Source: an uncultured Bacteroidota bacterium
Lineage (GTDB): Bacteria > Bacteroidota > Bacteroidia > B-17B0 > Aurantibacillaceae
Reading direction: 5' to 3'
Length of the DNA stretch: 64,000 nt
Assembly: GCA_903834765.1 (NCBI GenBank)
Contig: CAILKE010000053.1
Coordinates: 16,700 to 80,699 of the forward strand
The notes under the pieces: model-generated
What the model was told of the DNA's origin: nothing
The model's input: the letters and a program-made list of their open reading frames with translations, nothing else
Database searches by the model: none
Shown: in pieces, positions 46,761 through 55,705 of the stretch
Layout: each line of letters opens with the position of its first letter
Position numbering within the stretch: position 1 is the stretch's first letter
Made by a program: the position numbers and the translations under genes

Positions 46761-49271
46761 ATGAAAACAACCTTATTATTTTTACTTACTATAATTGCAT
46801 TCACTTCTCATGCTCAAATGCCAGGTGGCATGGGAGGCATGAATATGAAAGGCATGAAAGACCCTAAAATGGGTAGAGTATTTGGCAAAGTGCTTGATTC
46901 TAAAACTAACCTGCCTATAGAGTTTGCGTCTATTCAAGTATTATGGTTCAATAAAGATAGTTTGTTGGGTGGAACGCTAGTGAAATCTAATGGTGACTTC
47001 TCAGTAGACGGTTTACCTTCTTTTGGACAAGTACGCGTAAAGGTTAAATTTATTGGGTATAAAGACTATTTACAAAAAGTATATATCGTTCCACCTGATA
47101 AAGTTGACCAAGATTTGGGGGATATTAAATTGAGTGTAGATGAAGCTCAATTAAGTGAAGTGGAAGTTTCTGCCGAAAAAAGTACTGTTACCTTATCTAT
47201 TGATAGAAGAACCTATAACGTTGATAAAGATTTATCAGTAAAAGGCGGAACTGCAGTTGACGTGATGAAAAACGTTCCGGGCGTAACAGTTGATGCAGAC
47301 GGTAATGCACAATTACGAAATCAATCACCAACCATTTTTGTAGATGGAAGACCGACAACCTTAACATTACAACAAATTCCGGCAGATCAAATTGAACGTG
47401 TTGAAGTAATTACGAATCCTTCCGTAAAATTTGATGCAAGCGCTACGGGTGGTATTTTAAATATCGTAATGAAACGTAATGCCAAACCCGGATATAATGG
47501 GATGTTAATGGCGTATGTTGGAACTGGCGATAGATATGGCGGCATGGGAAATCTGAATTTAAAAGGTGGACCATGGAATGTATCCTTAATGTATTCATAC
47601 AACCAAGGATTTAACAATAACAATGGTTATACAAACCGCACACAGTTAAATGATACTACAGGGCAAGTAACTGGATCATTTAATCAAAACAATATTGCGC
47701 GTATGTTTAACCAATTTAATTTTGGCAAAATAGGTGTTGACTATAACATCAACAATAGAAATACAATTACCTTAAGCGAAATGATTGTTGGTGGGCAGTT
47801 TAATACCAACGACATGCAAAACTATATCGTGGATTATGGATCTATCGGTATTTCTGGAAATAGAATCAATAATCAGCAGGCTAAATTTCAAAATTATAAT
47901 ACGCAGATACTTTATAAAAAAACCTTTCCTAAAATTGGTAAAGAATTAACCTTTGATATTAATCATAATTATACAAATGCAAAAAACGGTTATCTATTTT
48001 CAACTTATTACGATAATAATTATATCCCATCTGCATTTCAAAAAAATGATGGAGGAACTATTTCTGATCAATTTGTGTTTCAAGCCGATTATGTGAATCC
48101 CATATCTGAAACTAAAAAATTAGAATTAGGTTTAAAAGGATTTTATAAAACAACAAATAGCCATAATTCCACGTCAAATGCTGCGTTAAATCAAGATAAT
48201 TTTGTTAATGATCCAAATATGAGTAATAACTATACTATTACAGATATGGTTAATGCAGCCTACGTTAACTACTCTGCAAAAACCTTTTGGAATATAGGAT
48301 ATCAAGCTGGTCTGCGTTTTGAACAATCTTATTACAAAGGAAAAATAAACGATAAAAATTTAGAATTTTCATACAACTATCCTTCTACGGGAGATGATCT
48401 TTTAAAATCATTATTCCCTGCTATTTATTTTTCTAAAAAAGCAAAAAACAATCAAGAGTGGCAATTAAATTTCAGTAGAAAAATTACTCGCCCTAACTTT
48501 TTTCAGTTGATGCCTTTTGTCATGTTTGCAGATAATCAAAACAGACGAATTGGAAATCCGCAATTAAAGCCTGAGTTTAAAAACATTGCCGAATTAAACT
48601 ACAATAAAATATTTACGAAAGGTAGTTTCTTAAGTTCTGGTTATTTCAGATATGAAGAACAACCTATTACTGAAGTGGCATACTATAGCCCAAATCCAGG
48701 TGAATCAACTGTATTAATCAATACAACTGTTAATGGAAATAACAGCATTCGTTATGGCATAGAAAATACATTAAAATTAACCTTGTTCAAAGACTTAGAT
48801 ATGACCTTAAACGCTAATGCCTTTTATATTTATATCAAGGGAATGGTTGTACAAGGTCAACCTGAAGTAAAGGCAGAGGGTTATGCATATAACGCCAAAG
48901 CGACACTGTCTTATAAATTACCTAAAAACTTCACATTACAAGTCAATGGAAATTACGAATCACCTAAAATTTTATTATTAGGATATGCTAAACCTATATA
49001 CTCGATGGATGTATCGTTGAATAAAATGATTGGCACGAAGTGGATCTTTAATGCAACCTTGAGCGATGCATTTAATACTCGTATTATGGGCACACATTAC
49101 GAAACACCTTATTATATTCAGGATCTATCTCGCCGAAGGGAAACGCGTTACTTTAGATTTACGGTAACGTATTTATTTGGTAAAATGGATGCGTCTATCT
49201 TTAAGCGCGGCAAGCAAATGAAAGGTATGGGGCAAGAAGGCAGCCAGGATGGTTTGGATTTTAGTAAATAA
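46761..49271 (+). CDS. TonB-dependent receptor / outer-membrane barrel family protein, Met-rich
   Basis: An 836-residue protein. The signal peptide MKTTLLFLLTIIAFTSHAQ is followed by a Met/Gly-rich stretch (QMPGGMGGMNMKGMKDPKMG, residues 19-38), a CarboxypepD_reg domain at about 40-125 (FGKVLDSKTNLPIEFASIQV), a plug at about 140-235 (NVPGVTVDADGNAQLRNQSPTIFVDGRPT) and a barrel of the OMP_b-brl_3 type. The tail also has methionines (KRGKQMKGMGQEG). The two Met-rich ends may bind a soft metal or a hydrophobic partner; this is inference. The substrate is unknown. A 19-bp palindrome in front suggests dedicated control. Confidence 0.88.
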   Translation: MKTTLLFLLTIIAFTSHAQMPGGMGGMNMKGMKDPKMGRVFGKVLDSKTNLPIEFASIQVLWFNKDSLLGGTLVKSNGDFSVDGLPSFGQVRVKVKFIGYKDYLQKVYIVPPDKVDQDLGDIKLSVDEAQLSEVEVSAEKSTVTLSIDRRTYNVDKDLSVKGGTAVDVMKNVPGVTVDADGNAQLRNQSPTIFVDGRPTTLTLQQIPADQIERVEVITNPSVKFDASATGGILNIVMKRNAKPGYNGMLMAYVGTGDRYGGMGNLNLKGGPWNVSLMYSYNQGFNNNNGYTNRTQLNDTTGQVTGSFNQNNIARMFNQFNFGKIGVDYNINNRNTITLSEMIVGGQFNTNDMQNYIVDYGSIGISGNRINNQQAKFQNYNTQILYKKTFPKIGKELTFDINHNYTNAKNGYLFSTYYDNNYIPSAFQKNDGGTISDQFVFQADYVNPISETKKLELGLKGFYKTTNSHNSTSNAALNQDNFVNDPNMSNNYTITDMVNAAYVNYSAKTFWNIGYQAGLRFEQSYYKGKINDKNLEFSYNYPSTGDDLLKSLFPAIYFSKKAKNNQEWQLNFSRKITRPNFFQLMPFVMFADNQNRRIGNPQLKPEFKNIAELNYNKIFTKGSFLSSGYFRYEEQPITEVAYYSPNPGESTVLINTTVNGNNSIRYGIENTLKLTLFKDLDMTLNANAFYIYIKGMVVQGQPEVKAEGYAYNAKATLSYKLPKNFTLQVNGNYESPKILLLGYAKPIYSMDVSLNKMIGTKWIFNATLSDAFNTRIMGTHYETPYYIQDLSRRRETRYFRFTVTYLFGKMDASIFKRGKQMKGMGQEGSQDGLDFSK

Positions 49272-49304
49272 GATGGGCTATAGTAAATATTTATTGAATT
49301 ATTT

Positions 49305-49341
49305 TTGTTTCTATCTTTTTCCATAGATGAAAAAGAAACAA
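49305..49341 (+). terminator. Hairpin after Met-rich receptor gene
   Basis: Arms TTGTTTC (49305-49311) and TTTTTC (49316-49321) pair with GAAAAA (49329-49334) and GAAACAA (49335-49341), with a four-base TATC bulge on one side and loop CATAGAT. No T-run follows on the plus strand, so termination is uncertain; it could be an interspersed hairpin. Confidence 0.4.
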
Positions 49342-49514
49342 TCACACTTTGGCGTGACTAGTCAAAAATATGCAGAGAAATGGAGGTTTTAGCTTTTAGT
49401 TGTTGAAAGTTTTGTTTGATTTTTGTATCATCAAATCCTCTCCGTGAACTCAGAAAACTCTTAAACTCTGTGTTGTAAGGACTTTAAGCGCTGAGGCACA
49501 GAGAATTTAAATAA
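49342..49514. repeat. Intergenic stretch with CTCxGTG-type words
   Basis: After a short AT-rich segment, 49438-49502 holds degenerate words such as CTCTCCGTGAACTC, CTCTTAAACTCTGTG and GAGGCACAGAG. It resembles the 1471-1502 stretch. No gene. Confidence 0.35.
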
Positions 49515-51167
49515 CTAAGCCCCTAACTCTATAATCGAATCTGCATAGCGCAATGCCGAATCGCGATGAGAAATAATAATCGTTGTTTTATCTTTCATAA
49601 TTGATTTCAAATTATTTAAAATCAATTCTTCCGTTTCTACATCCACCGCAGATAAACAATCATCAAAAATTAAAATTTGTGGTTTAGAAATAATCGCACG
49701 CGCAATAGAGATACGCTGCTTTTGCCCACCGGATAAGGTGATGCCACGCTCGCCTACAACGGTTTCAAACTGATCAGGAAATGCCATGATGTTATCATAC
49801 ACGCCAGCATCTTTAGCGGCTTGTTTTATTTCTTCATCCGTATATTGATGGTTCGTAGAAAAAGCAATGTTGTTTTTGATGGTATCAGAAAATAAAAATA
49901 CTTCTTGTGGCACATAACCAATGCTTTGTCTCAACGCATACATATCTTGTTTTTTGATGGAGATACCGTCTATTAAAATATTTCCGGAAGTCACATCATA
50001 CATACGTGTTATTAAATTAGCGATGGTAGATTTACCTGTACCTATTTGTCCTTTGATGCCAACCGTTTTCCCTTTTTCAATTTTCAAATTAAAGTGTGAT
50101 AAAGCTTGAATACCACTATCACTGTATGTAAACGAAACATCGTTAAATTCAATGTTGCCAATGATAGGTGTATTCACTTCAGGTGTATTAATAATCGTCG
50201 ACTTCGTATTTAAAAATTCATCAATACGTGTTTGTGATGCCGATGCACGTTGAATAAGCGATGTTACCCAACCTAAAGAAGCAAAAGGCCAAGTGAGTTT
50301 ATAAACGAAAGTAATGAACGCGGTAATATCTCCTGGTTCAACAACATCGCCAATCACTAATCTACCACCAAACCATACAGTGGCAATCACACTCAAACCA
50401 ATCATTAATACCATTACTGGATGAAATAAAGCCTCTACCAATGTTAAACGCAAGCTTTGTGTTTTGTAATTCGTATTCAACGTTTCTAATTCATTCACGT
50501 AATGGGTTTCGCGAGCATATGCTTTTATTACACGTATTGCAGAAAATGTTTCTTGTGTATGAGAGGTCAGTTTAGATAATTCCTCTTGAACAATAGTACT
50601 GCGCTTGTTTATCAAATCAGATACTCTATATATAATAAAGGCTAGTATAGGCAGTGGTGCGAATACCAGCAACGTTAATTTCCAATTGATATTGATCATA
50701 AAGAGCAGCGCTATAACAACCGTAGTAAACGTATTAATGATATACATAATAGCAGGCCCTGTGTACATGCGCACCTTACCTACATCTTCGCTAATACGAT
50801 TCATTAAATCACCTGTGCTGTTGTTTTTATAAAAGGCAGCATCTAATGTTTGGTAATGCGTGTACATTTCATTTTTTTGATCGTACTCAATGAGGCGACT
50901 CATCACAATTAATGTTTGTCTCATTAAAAATAAAAAGAAACCACTGGCTAAAGCTAATCCTAAAAGAGTGATACCAAAAGTTATGAAAACACTGCGTTCA
51001 ATGGTTTCGTGTTTGGAAATTAAAGCAACAATTTGATTGGTTGCATCTCCTACTACCTTACCTTGGTAAATAGAAAACACGCTGGAGAGCACTACAAATA
51101 AGGCGCCTAAAAGCAAGCGCCATTTATATTTGATAAAATAAAAGTTTATAGATTGAAGTGATTTCAT
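49515..51167 (-). CDS. ABC transporter, fused permease/ATPase (MsbA-like exporter)
   Basis: A 550-residue half-transporter with six membrane helices (about 1-310) and one ATPase domain (about 335-550). Walker A is GQIGTGKST (near residue 375), the signature LSGGQKQR (near 482), and Walker B ILIFDDCLSAVD (near 504), where the usual catalytic Glu after the Asp is Asp (FDDC). That Glu-to-Asp change occurs in some degenerate sites, so the homodimer may hydrolyse ATP slowly or pair with another subunit. Substrate unknown. It lies 31 bases after the arginase gene. Confidence 0.9.
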   Translation of the reverse strand: MKSLQSINFYFIKYKWRLLLGALFVVLSSVFSIYQGKVVGDATNQIVALISKHETIERSVFITFGITLLGLALASGFFLFLMRQTLIVMSRLIEYDQKNEMYTHYQTLDAAFYKNNSTGDLMNRISEDVGKVRMYTGPAIMYIINTFTTVVIALLFMININWKLTLLVFAPLPILAFIIYRVSDLINKRSTIVQEELSKLTSHTQETFSAIRVIKAYARETHYVNELETLNTNYKTQSLRLTLVEALFHPVMVLMIGLSVIATVWFGGRLVIGDVVEPGDITAFITFVYKLTWPFASLGWVTSLIQRASASQTRIDEFLNTKSTIINTPEVNTPIIGNIEFNDVSFTYSDSGIQALSHFNLKIEKGKTVGIKGQIGTGKSTIANLITRMYDVTSGNILIDGISIKKQDMYALRQSIGYVPQEVFLFSDTIKNNIAFSTNHQYTDEEIKQAAKDAGVYDNIMAFPDQFETVVGERGITLSGGQKQRISIARAIISKPQILIFDDCLSAVDVETEELILNNLKSIMKDKTTIIISHRDSALRYADSIIELGA

Positions 51168-51198
51168 TTACAATGTAAAAAGTACCTGGTACATTGTT

Positions 51199-52152
51199 TT
51201 AAAAATCGTTATTTAATTGGTTCGTTGCTTTTTGCAAAATCTCAAACGCATTCTCCGCCATTAAATTTTCTTTATCAAGCGTTGGGTTAATTTCTACCAT
51301 TTCAAAACATACAATTTTTTTAGAACGCATGATATAATAAATTAAATTCCCTGCTTCTTTCTCTGTGATGCCATTAGGAACAGGCGTTCCAGTGCCACTG
51401 CTGATACGGCTATCCATACTATCCACATCAAAACTAACGTAAATAATATCACAGTGATCTAAGTAATTTAAGGACTCAATAGCTACACGCTCAACCGCTT
51501 TTTTACGAATCTCTTGTAAGTTAAATACGCGTACTTTATTTTTCTTGATTAAAAATTCTTCTTGAGGTTCAAAATCACGAAGAGCAATATACACCAAGTC
51601 GTTGTAATTGATTTTAGGTGTAATACCACCTAAGCTTTTTAATTTTTCCCAGTACTCAATCGTTTCATCATCTGGTTTATTTTGTTGACGCTCTTTATTG
51701 TCTTCGCCTAATACGCAGGCAATTGGCATACCATGCATATTACCGCTTGGCGTTGTATAAGGAGTATGTAAATCGGCATGTGCATCAATCCAAATAACAC
51801 CAATACGTTTAGTTGGATAAGCCATTTTAATACCGCTAATCGTACCTAATGCAGAGCTATGATCGCCAGCTAATACAATAGGAACTTCTTCTTTTAATAA
51901 AGTCTTTTTTATTTCGTTTGCTAAACGTTCGTTTAAGGCATAAATACCTTTAACACGCTTTGCATAATCGTTCACAACAGGTTCTAGTAATAAATGGTTT
52001 TCGTTTTGTACCTCAACAGCTTTAAATTTCTTAAAGAAATTGCTTCCAAAATCTAAGGCAGCAATTTTAATAGCATCAACTCCCATACTGGAACCTCTGG
52101 TACCAGCACCTATTTCACTTTTTACTTCAATTAATTTTATTGGCTTAATCAT
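51199..52152 (-). CDS. rocF: Arginase
   Basis: A 317-residue ureohydrolase with the whole metal site: GDHSSALG (His), DAHADLHTP (two Asp and one His) and SFDVDSMD (two Asp). GxGTPVPNGIT is the substrate-loop motif, and EMVEINP closes the site. It would cut L-arginine to ornithine and urea. Close relatives include agmatinase; the size and N-terminal KLIEVKSEIGAGTRGSSMGVDAI favour arginase. It contrasts with the altered relative at 2514-3680. It is followed at 31 bases by the ABC transporter gene. Confidence 0.9.
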   Translation of the reverse strand: MIKPIKLIEVKSEIGAGTRGSSMGVDAIKIAALDFGSNFFKKFKAVEVQNENHLLLEPVVNDYAKRVKGIYALNERLANEIKKTLLKEEVPIVLAGDHSSALGTISGIKMAYPTKRIGVIWIDAHADLHTPYTTPSGNMHGMPIACVLGEDNKERQQNKPDDETIEYWEKLKSLGGITPKINYNDLVYIALRDFEPQEEFLIKKNKVRVFNLQEIRKKAVERVAIESLNYLDHCDIIYVSFDVDSMDSRISSGTGTPVPNGITEKEAGNLIYYIMRSKKIVCFEMVEINPTLDKENLMAENAFEILQKATNQLNNDF

Positions 52153-52419
52153 ATAACTTATTTTGTGAGCAGCAAAGATACAACAAATGCTTAGCTAAAA
52201 AAAACGAGCCTATTTTAGAGTTTTCTAAAAAGTTTTTTGATTTTTCTTTTGCTTGACCAAAAGAAACTAAAGTCAAGGCGAAACGCCAAATCCACTATTT
52301 ATGCCCTCAAAAGCCTTCGCTCTTATTGCAATAAATAGCGTATTTCGCTCCGTTTCGCCAAAACCAACCGCACTATTACTAATGTATGCAGTGATTTATA
52401 ATAAATATTAATCTAAACC
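52153..52419. repeat. Intergenic stretch with self-complementary TTCTTTTG motif
   Basis: TTTCTTTTG and CAAAAGAAA face each other around CTTGAC near 52237-52268. Words such as AAGTCAAGGCGAAACGCC follow. Such TTCTTTTG/CAAAAGAA hairpins recur in Bacteroidota intergenic DNA. The stretch may end the M4 protease transcript, but the T-run is poor. Confidence 0.4.
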
Positions 52420-55254
52420 TTACTCTTTCACAAAACGTTTGACTATCGTTTGGTTAGACGTATTAATGAAACGACACGTATAAACACCTCTTGCTAAATC
52501 TGCAACGTTAACTGCTGTTTGTTCTGTTGTAACAGCAACGACCTTCACTTGTTTTCCGATGGCATCATAAATTTCAATAGACTTAGTCGTAACTAATAAA
52601 TCTGACGAAATTGTAAATGTTAATTGATCTGCCGCTGGATTTGGATACAATTGAATACCATTTTCAGCAGCTCCTGTATTCAATCCAGTACATATACTAA
52701 CACTTGCCGTAACTGGAGTAGCAGGGCTTTGACAATCTAATTGCTGCACTTTCCAATTATAATAATAATAATAATAAGTACTTCCGGCATCAGCTGCGGT
52801 AATAGACACAAGGCCTCCTACATTATAAGGATAACCAGAACCTGTATTATTTCTATACATATCAACGAGTGTTCCAAATGTATTACCTAATTGATAACCT
52901 GTGCCGGGTGTTAAATTGAAGTTCAAAGTAACAGTTTGTGTTCCAGCCGCAATATTAACTGTAGCTGTTTGAAGCACGGTTCCTGCTGCATCACGCAATT
53001 CAATAAAACGGTTACCAGCAGAATTTGAAACCACTTTAACTGATTTTAAAGTACAAGCTTGTAACACATCAAATATTAAATAGCGATCAGCATTTGCATT
53101 AAAATTAGAACCTCCTCCAAAAACTGTATTGGTTGCTGGTCCGCCATAAATAGGTGTATTAGAAACACTATTCACAGCATAATAGGTAGTGTTTGAAGTA
53201 AGAATAGGCGTTCCAAAATTATTTCCTGTAGCTAACAAAGTTCCGCCACTTGCAGCATTATACCAATTAATAACACCACTACCCGAAGCTGTTAAAGACG
53301 TTGAAGTATTAGAGCAAATAGTGATGTCGTTTGCCGCTGGAGATGAAGGCGCACTAATAGTAATATAACTTGTTTTTAAAATAGAATCTTTAGAACCAAC
53401 AGTGCAACCAGTAGCAACTAATTTAACAGCATACGTTCCATTAGCCGTATATGTATGAGAAGGATTGGTATTAGTGCTTATTGAGCCATCTCCAAAAGTC
53501 CATTTGAAAGTTTGACCGGCAGCAGTAGTATTATTGAAATTAATAGCTGCAGGCAAACTACAAGAAGAAACTTGACTTGCTATAAAATTTGGAGCAATAA
53601 TTCCAGAGGCATATACGCTACCAACACCTACAGCATACCATGCGTTAGTTGTTTGTATCACTTCATTAGAGCAGGCTCCATATAAATCTTTGGCTGCTTG
53701 TATGGTATAATTTCTAACGTTTGCGTAATTTGTACTTGGTGTCATGTACGTTGTAAGCGCTCGATAAGCAATTGCAGAAGCTTTTGCCATTGTAATAGCT
53801 GACACGTTATAGGCATTACCATTATCATTAGTTCCGGTGCCACCAACTGATAACAAATAAAACCAGTAAATACAAGGGCCGTCATTTGTATGCACCTCTC
53901 CATTTGGATCCCAATAAGTTCCTTGATAGGTATCGGGTTGTTGCAGAGCATTAGGATTTGACATATTTCTAATTGCTGTTCCATTTGTTGAAATATCCAA
54001 TCCCATTAACCAATCGTGTTGTGTTGGGCGAGCAAACCACTCAACACAGGTGCCAAATATATCAGCAAACGCTTCGTTTAATGCACCCGCCTCACCATTA
54101 CCTAAATTGGCTGTATTTTCAACTACGCCATGTGTTATCTCATGTCCGCAAACATCAAGTGCAGTCATAATATTAAATCCTTGAGCTGTGCTTCCATCAC
54201 CATAAGTCATGCGTGAGCCGTCCCAAAATGCATTGACATAATTAGTAGAGTAATGCACATAGCTTAATAATTTGTAGCCATTACCATCAATACTGTTTCT
54301 ATTATATGTTTGTAAATAATAATCATAAGTTGCTTCTGCTCCAAAATGAGCGTCTTCAGCAGCTTGATTAGAAGTAGTAATTGTCCAAGTATTAGTAGGG
54401 TTTGTAAAATCGGTAGTGCCGTATGTTTGAGTATTACTCATATTGTAGGTTTCAATTCCACCGCCGCGACCTGTTTCTCTTAATCTAAATCCACTAGCAT
54501 AGCTATCAGTAGTGATAGGTTTTGTACCACTATATTTTGTATTTGCTGATCCAACAGCATCTACTGTACAAATTAAATTTTGTTCTTTAATGATTTTACC
54601 AGAAGCAGCATCTACATACACATAAGCTCTATATAAAGGCTCTTCGGCGTAAATATTGAATTTATAGGCAAATTGATAGGTTGTTGTTTTATGCAATTCA
54701 TCTGTTGTTGTAACAATACATAATTCGCCTATTGGTGCGTATGAAAAGTTAGGATTATGAAGCACCTCTTTCATATGAGCTTCTTCTAATTTATTATTCC
54801 ACTTATATTTTTTTGCATTCACCTTCGTTAAGGCATATTGTAAAGCTTGTTTTTCGGAAATAGAAATAGCGTTCGAAACTTTTATATCCTTGAACCAATC
54901 ACCATTAAACGACTTCACTTCATTGTTCTTACTATGCGACAAAATAACAGCGCCATCAATAGCATACTCTTTATAAAACTCTTGCAAACGATTATGGTTA
55001 AAGCCCAATAGATCGTTAGATCTATTAATAGATTTGAATGAAATATTATTATCTTTAATTAATTCCTTATTCATCCAATCCAAAAATTGAACATCGGATA
55101 AATGTTTAGTCTCGTCAAAACTAACCTGTAGTGGCAAATTAGTAATGTTTGAAATGAAATCGACGTGAGCGCCAATTAATTGTAATGCATTTTGTTGCGC
55201 GAAAAACAGCGAGCAAATACAAGAAGCGAAAATAGTGTAGATTGTTTTTTTCAT
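52420..55254 (-). CDS. Secreted thermolysin-like (M4) metalloprotease with PKD and T9SS sorting domain
   Basis: A 944-residue protein. Signal peptide (about 1-20), an N-terminal FTP/PepSY-like propeptide (to about 225), then the M4 catalytic domain. The zinc motif HEITH is near residue 371 (DVCGHEITHGVVENTANL), with the third ligand Glu in GALNEAFADIFGT (near 390) and downstream GPCIYWFYLLSVGGTG. A PKD domain (FKWTFGDGSIST, near 582-616), an Ig-like domain (about 634-705) and a C-terminal T9SS type A domain (LYPNPAADQLTFTI, then GVYTCRFINTSNQTIVKRFVKE) follow. It is made as a proenzyme and exported. An exact 62-bp tandem repeat lies in its 5' region. Confidence 0.93.
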   Translation of the reverse strand: MKKTIYTIFASCICSLFFAQQNALQLIGAHVDFISNITNLPLQVSFDETKHLSDVQFLDWMNKELIKDNNISFKSINRSNDLLGFNHNRLQEFYKEYAIDGAVILSHSKNNEVKSFNGDWFKDIKVSNAISISEKQALQYALTKVNAKKYKWNNKLEEAHMKEVLHNPNFSYAPIGELCIVTTTDELHKTTTYQFAYKFNIYAEEPLYRAYVYVDAASGKIIKEQNLICTVDAVGSANTKYSGTKPITTDSYASGFRLRETGRGGGIETYNMSNTQTYGTTDFTNPTNTWTITTSNQAAEDAHFGAEATYDYYLQTYNRNSIDGNGYKLLSYVHYSTNYVNAFWDGSRMTYGDGSTAQGFNIMTALDVCGHEITHGVVENTANLGNGEAGALNEAFADIFGTCVEWFARPTQHDWLMGLDISTNGTAIRNMSNPNALQQPDTYQGTYWDPNGEVHTNDGPCIYWFYLLSVGGTGTNDNGNAYNVSAITMAKASAIAYRALTTYMTPSTNYANVRNYTIQAAKDLYGACSNEVIQTTNAWYAVGVGSVYASGIIAPNFIASQVSSCSLPAAINFNNTTAAGQTFKWTFGDGSISTNTNPSHTYTANGTYAVKLVATGCTVGSKDSILKTSYITISAPSSPAANDITICSNTSTSLTASGSGVINWYNAASGGTLLATGNNFGTPILTSNTTYYAVNSVSNTPIYGGPATNTVFGGGSNFNANADRYLIFDVLQACTLKSVKVVSNSAGNRFIELRDAAGTVLQTATVNIAAGTQTVTLNFNLTPGTGYQLGNTFGTLVDMYRNNTGSGYPYNVGGLVSITAADAGSTYYYYYYNWKVQQLDCQSPATPVTASVSICTGLNTGAAENGIQLYPNPAADQLTFTISSDLLVTTKSIEIYDAIGKQVKVVAVTTEQTAVNVADLARGVYTCRFINTSNQTIVKRFVKE

Positions 55255-55259
55255 ATGTT

Positions 55260-55428
55260 TAAATTATTGTTTTTTTTGTCATATGGTATAGCCAGTTTAA
55301 TAATTGGTGTTTGTGTTTCGGCAAACATGGCTATTTCATATTTCTAAATTATTGTTTTTTATTTACCATATGGTATAGCCAGTTTAATAATTGGTGTTTG
55401 TGTTTCGGCAAACATGGCTATTTCATAT
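55260..55428 (-). repeat. Tandem structured repeat in the 5' region of the M4 protease gene
   Basis: Two exact copies of a 62-bp unit, 55280-55341 and 55367-55428, lie 87 bases apart, each preceded on the plus strand by a TAAATTATTGTTTTTT tract. On the minus (transcript) strand each starts ATATGAAATAGCCATG and ends CTGGCTATACCATATG. ATATG and ATAGCCA pair with TGGCTAT and CATAT, and TGTTTG pairs with CAAACA inside, giving a two-level stem-loop. The unit ends five bases to one linker from the gene start and could be a tandem RNA switch or a duplicated transposon scar. Confidence 0.7.
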
Positions 55429-55705
55429 ATCATAGTTTTTAATAAATCTAAACTAAATGATTAAATATGAAATAACAAGACCACTCATCTAATTTCTATC
55501 ATTTATTTTCATTTCTACAAATTATATACAAAAAGGAAGGCCTTTTACAAGATAATTACAAAAAGAAAAAACTAAAATAGCACCATCAACTAGGATGTGT
55601 TGACTTTTTTGAAGCCTTAGGCATGAGGCTCATATCTTAAATAGTTTCATGTTTTTATTTATAAATTGATGTAACTTTGTAATACTAATTTTATAATTAA
55701 ATCAC
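55429..55705. other. Intergenic region before the pirin gene
   Basis: No gene. It holds an A-rich tract near 55530-55580 and, at 55672-55679, TAACTTTG, which matches TAnnTTTG and lies 26 bases before the pirin ATG. The promoter of the M4 protease gene must also lie here on the minus strand. Confidence 0.4.

Noticed and set aside
49305..49341. Strong rho-independent terminator
   Set aside because: The hairpin is good but lacks a T-run and has a bulge; kept only as a low-confidence call.
55260..55428. CRISPR-like array
   Set aside because: Only two copies with a nearly conserved spacer; no cas genes and no further units.
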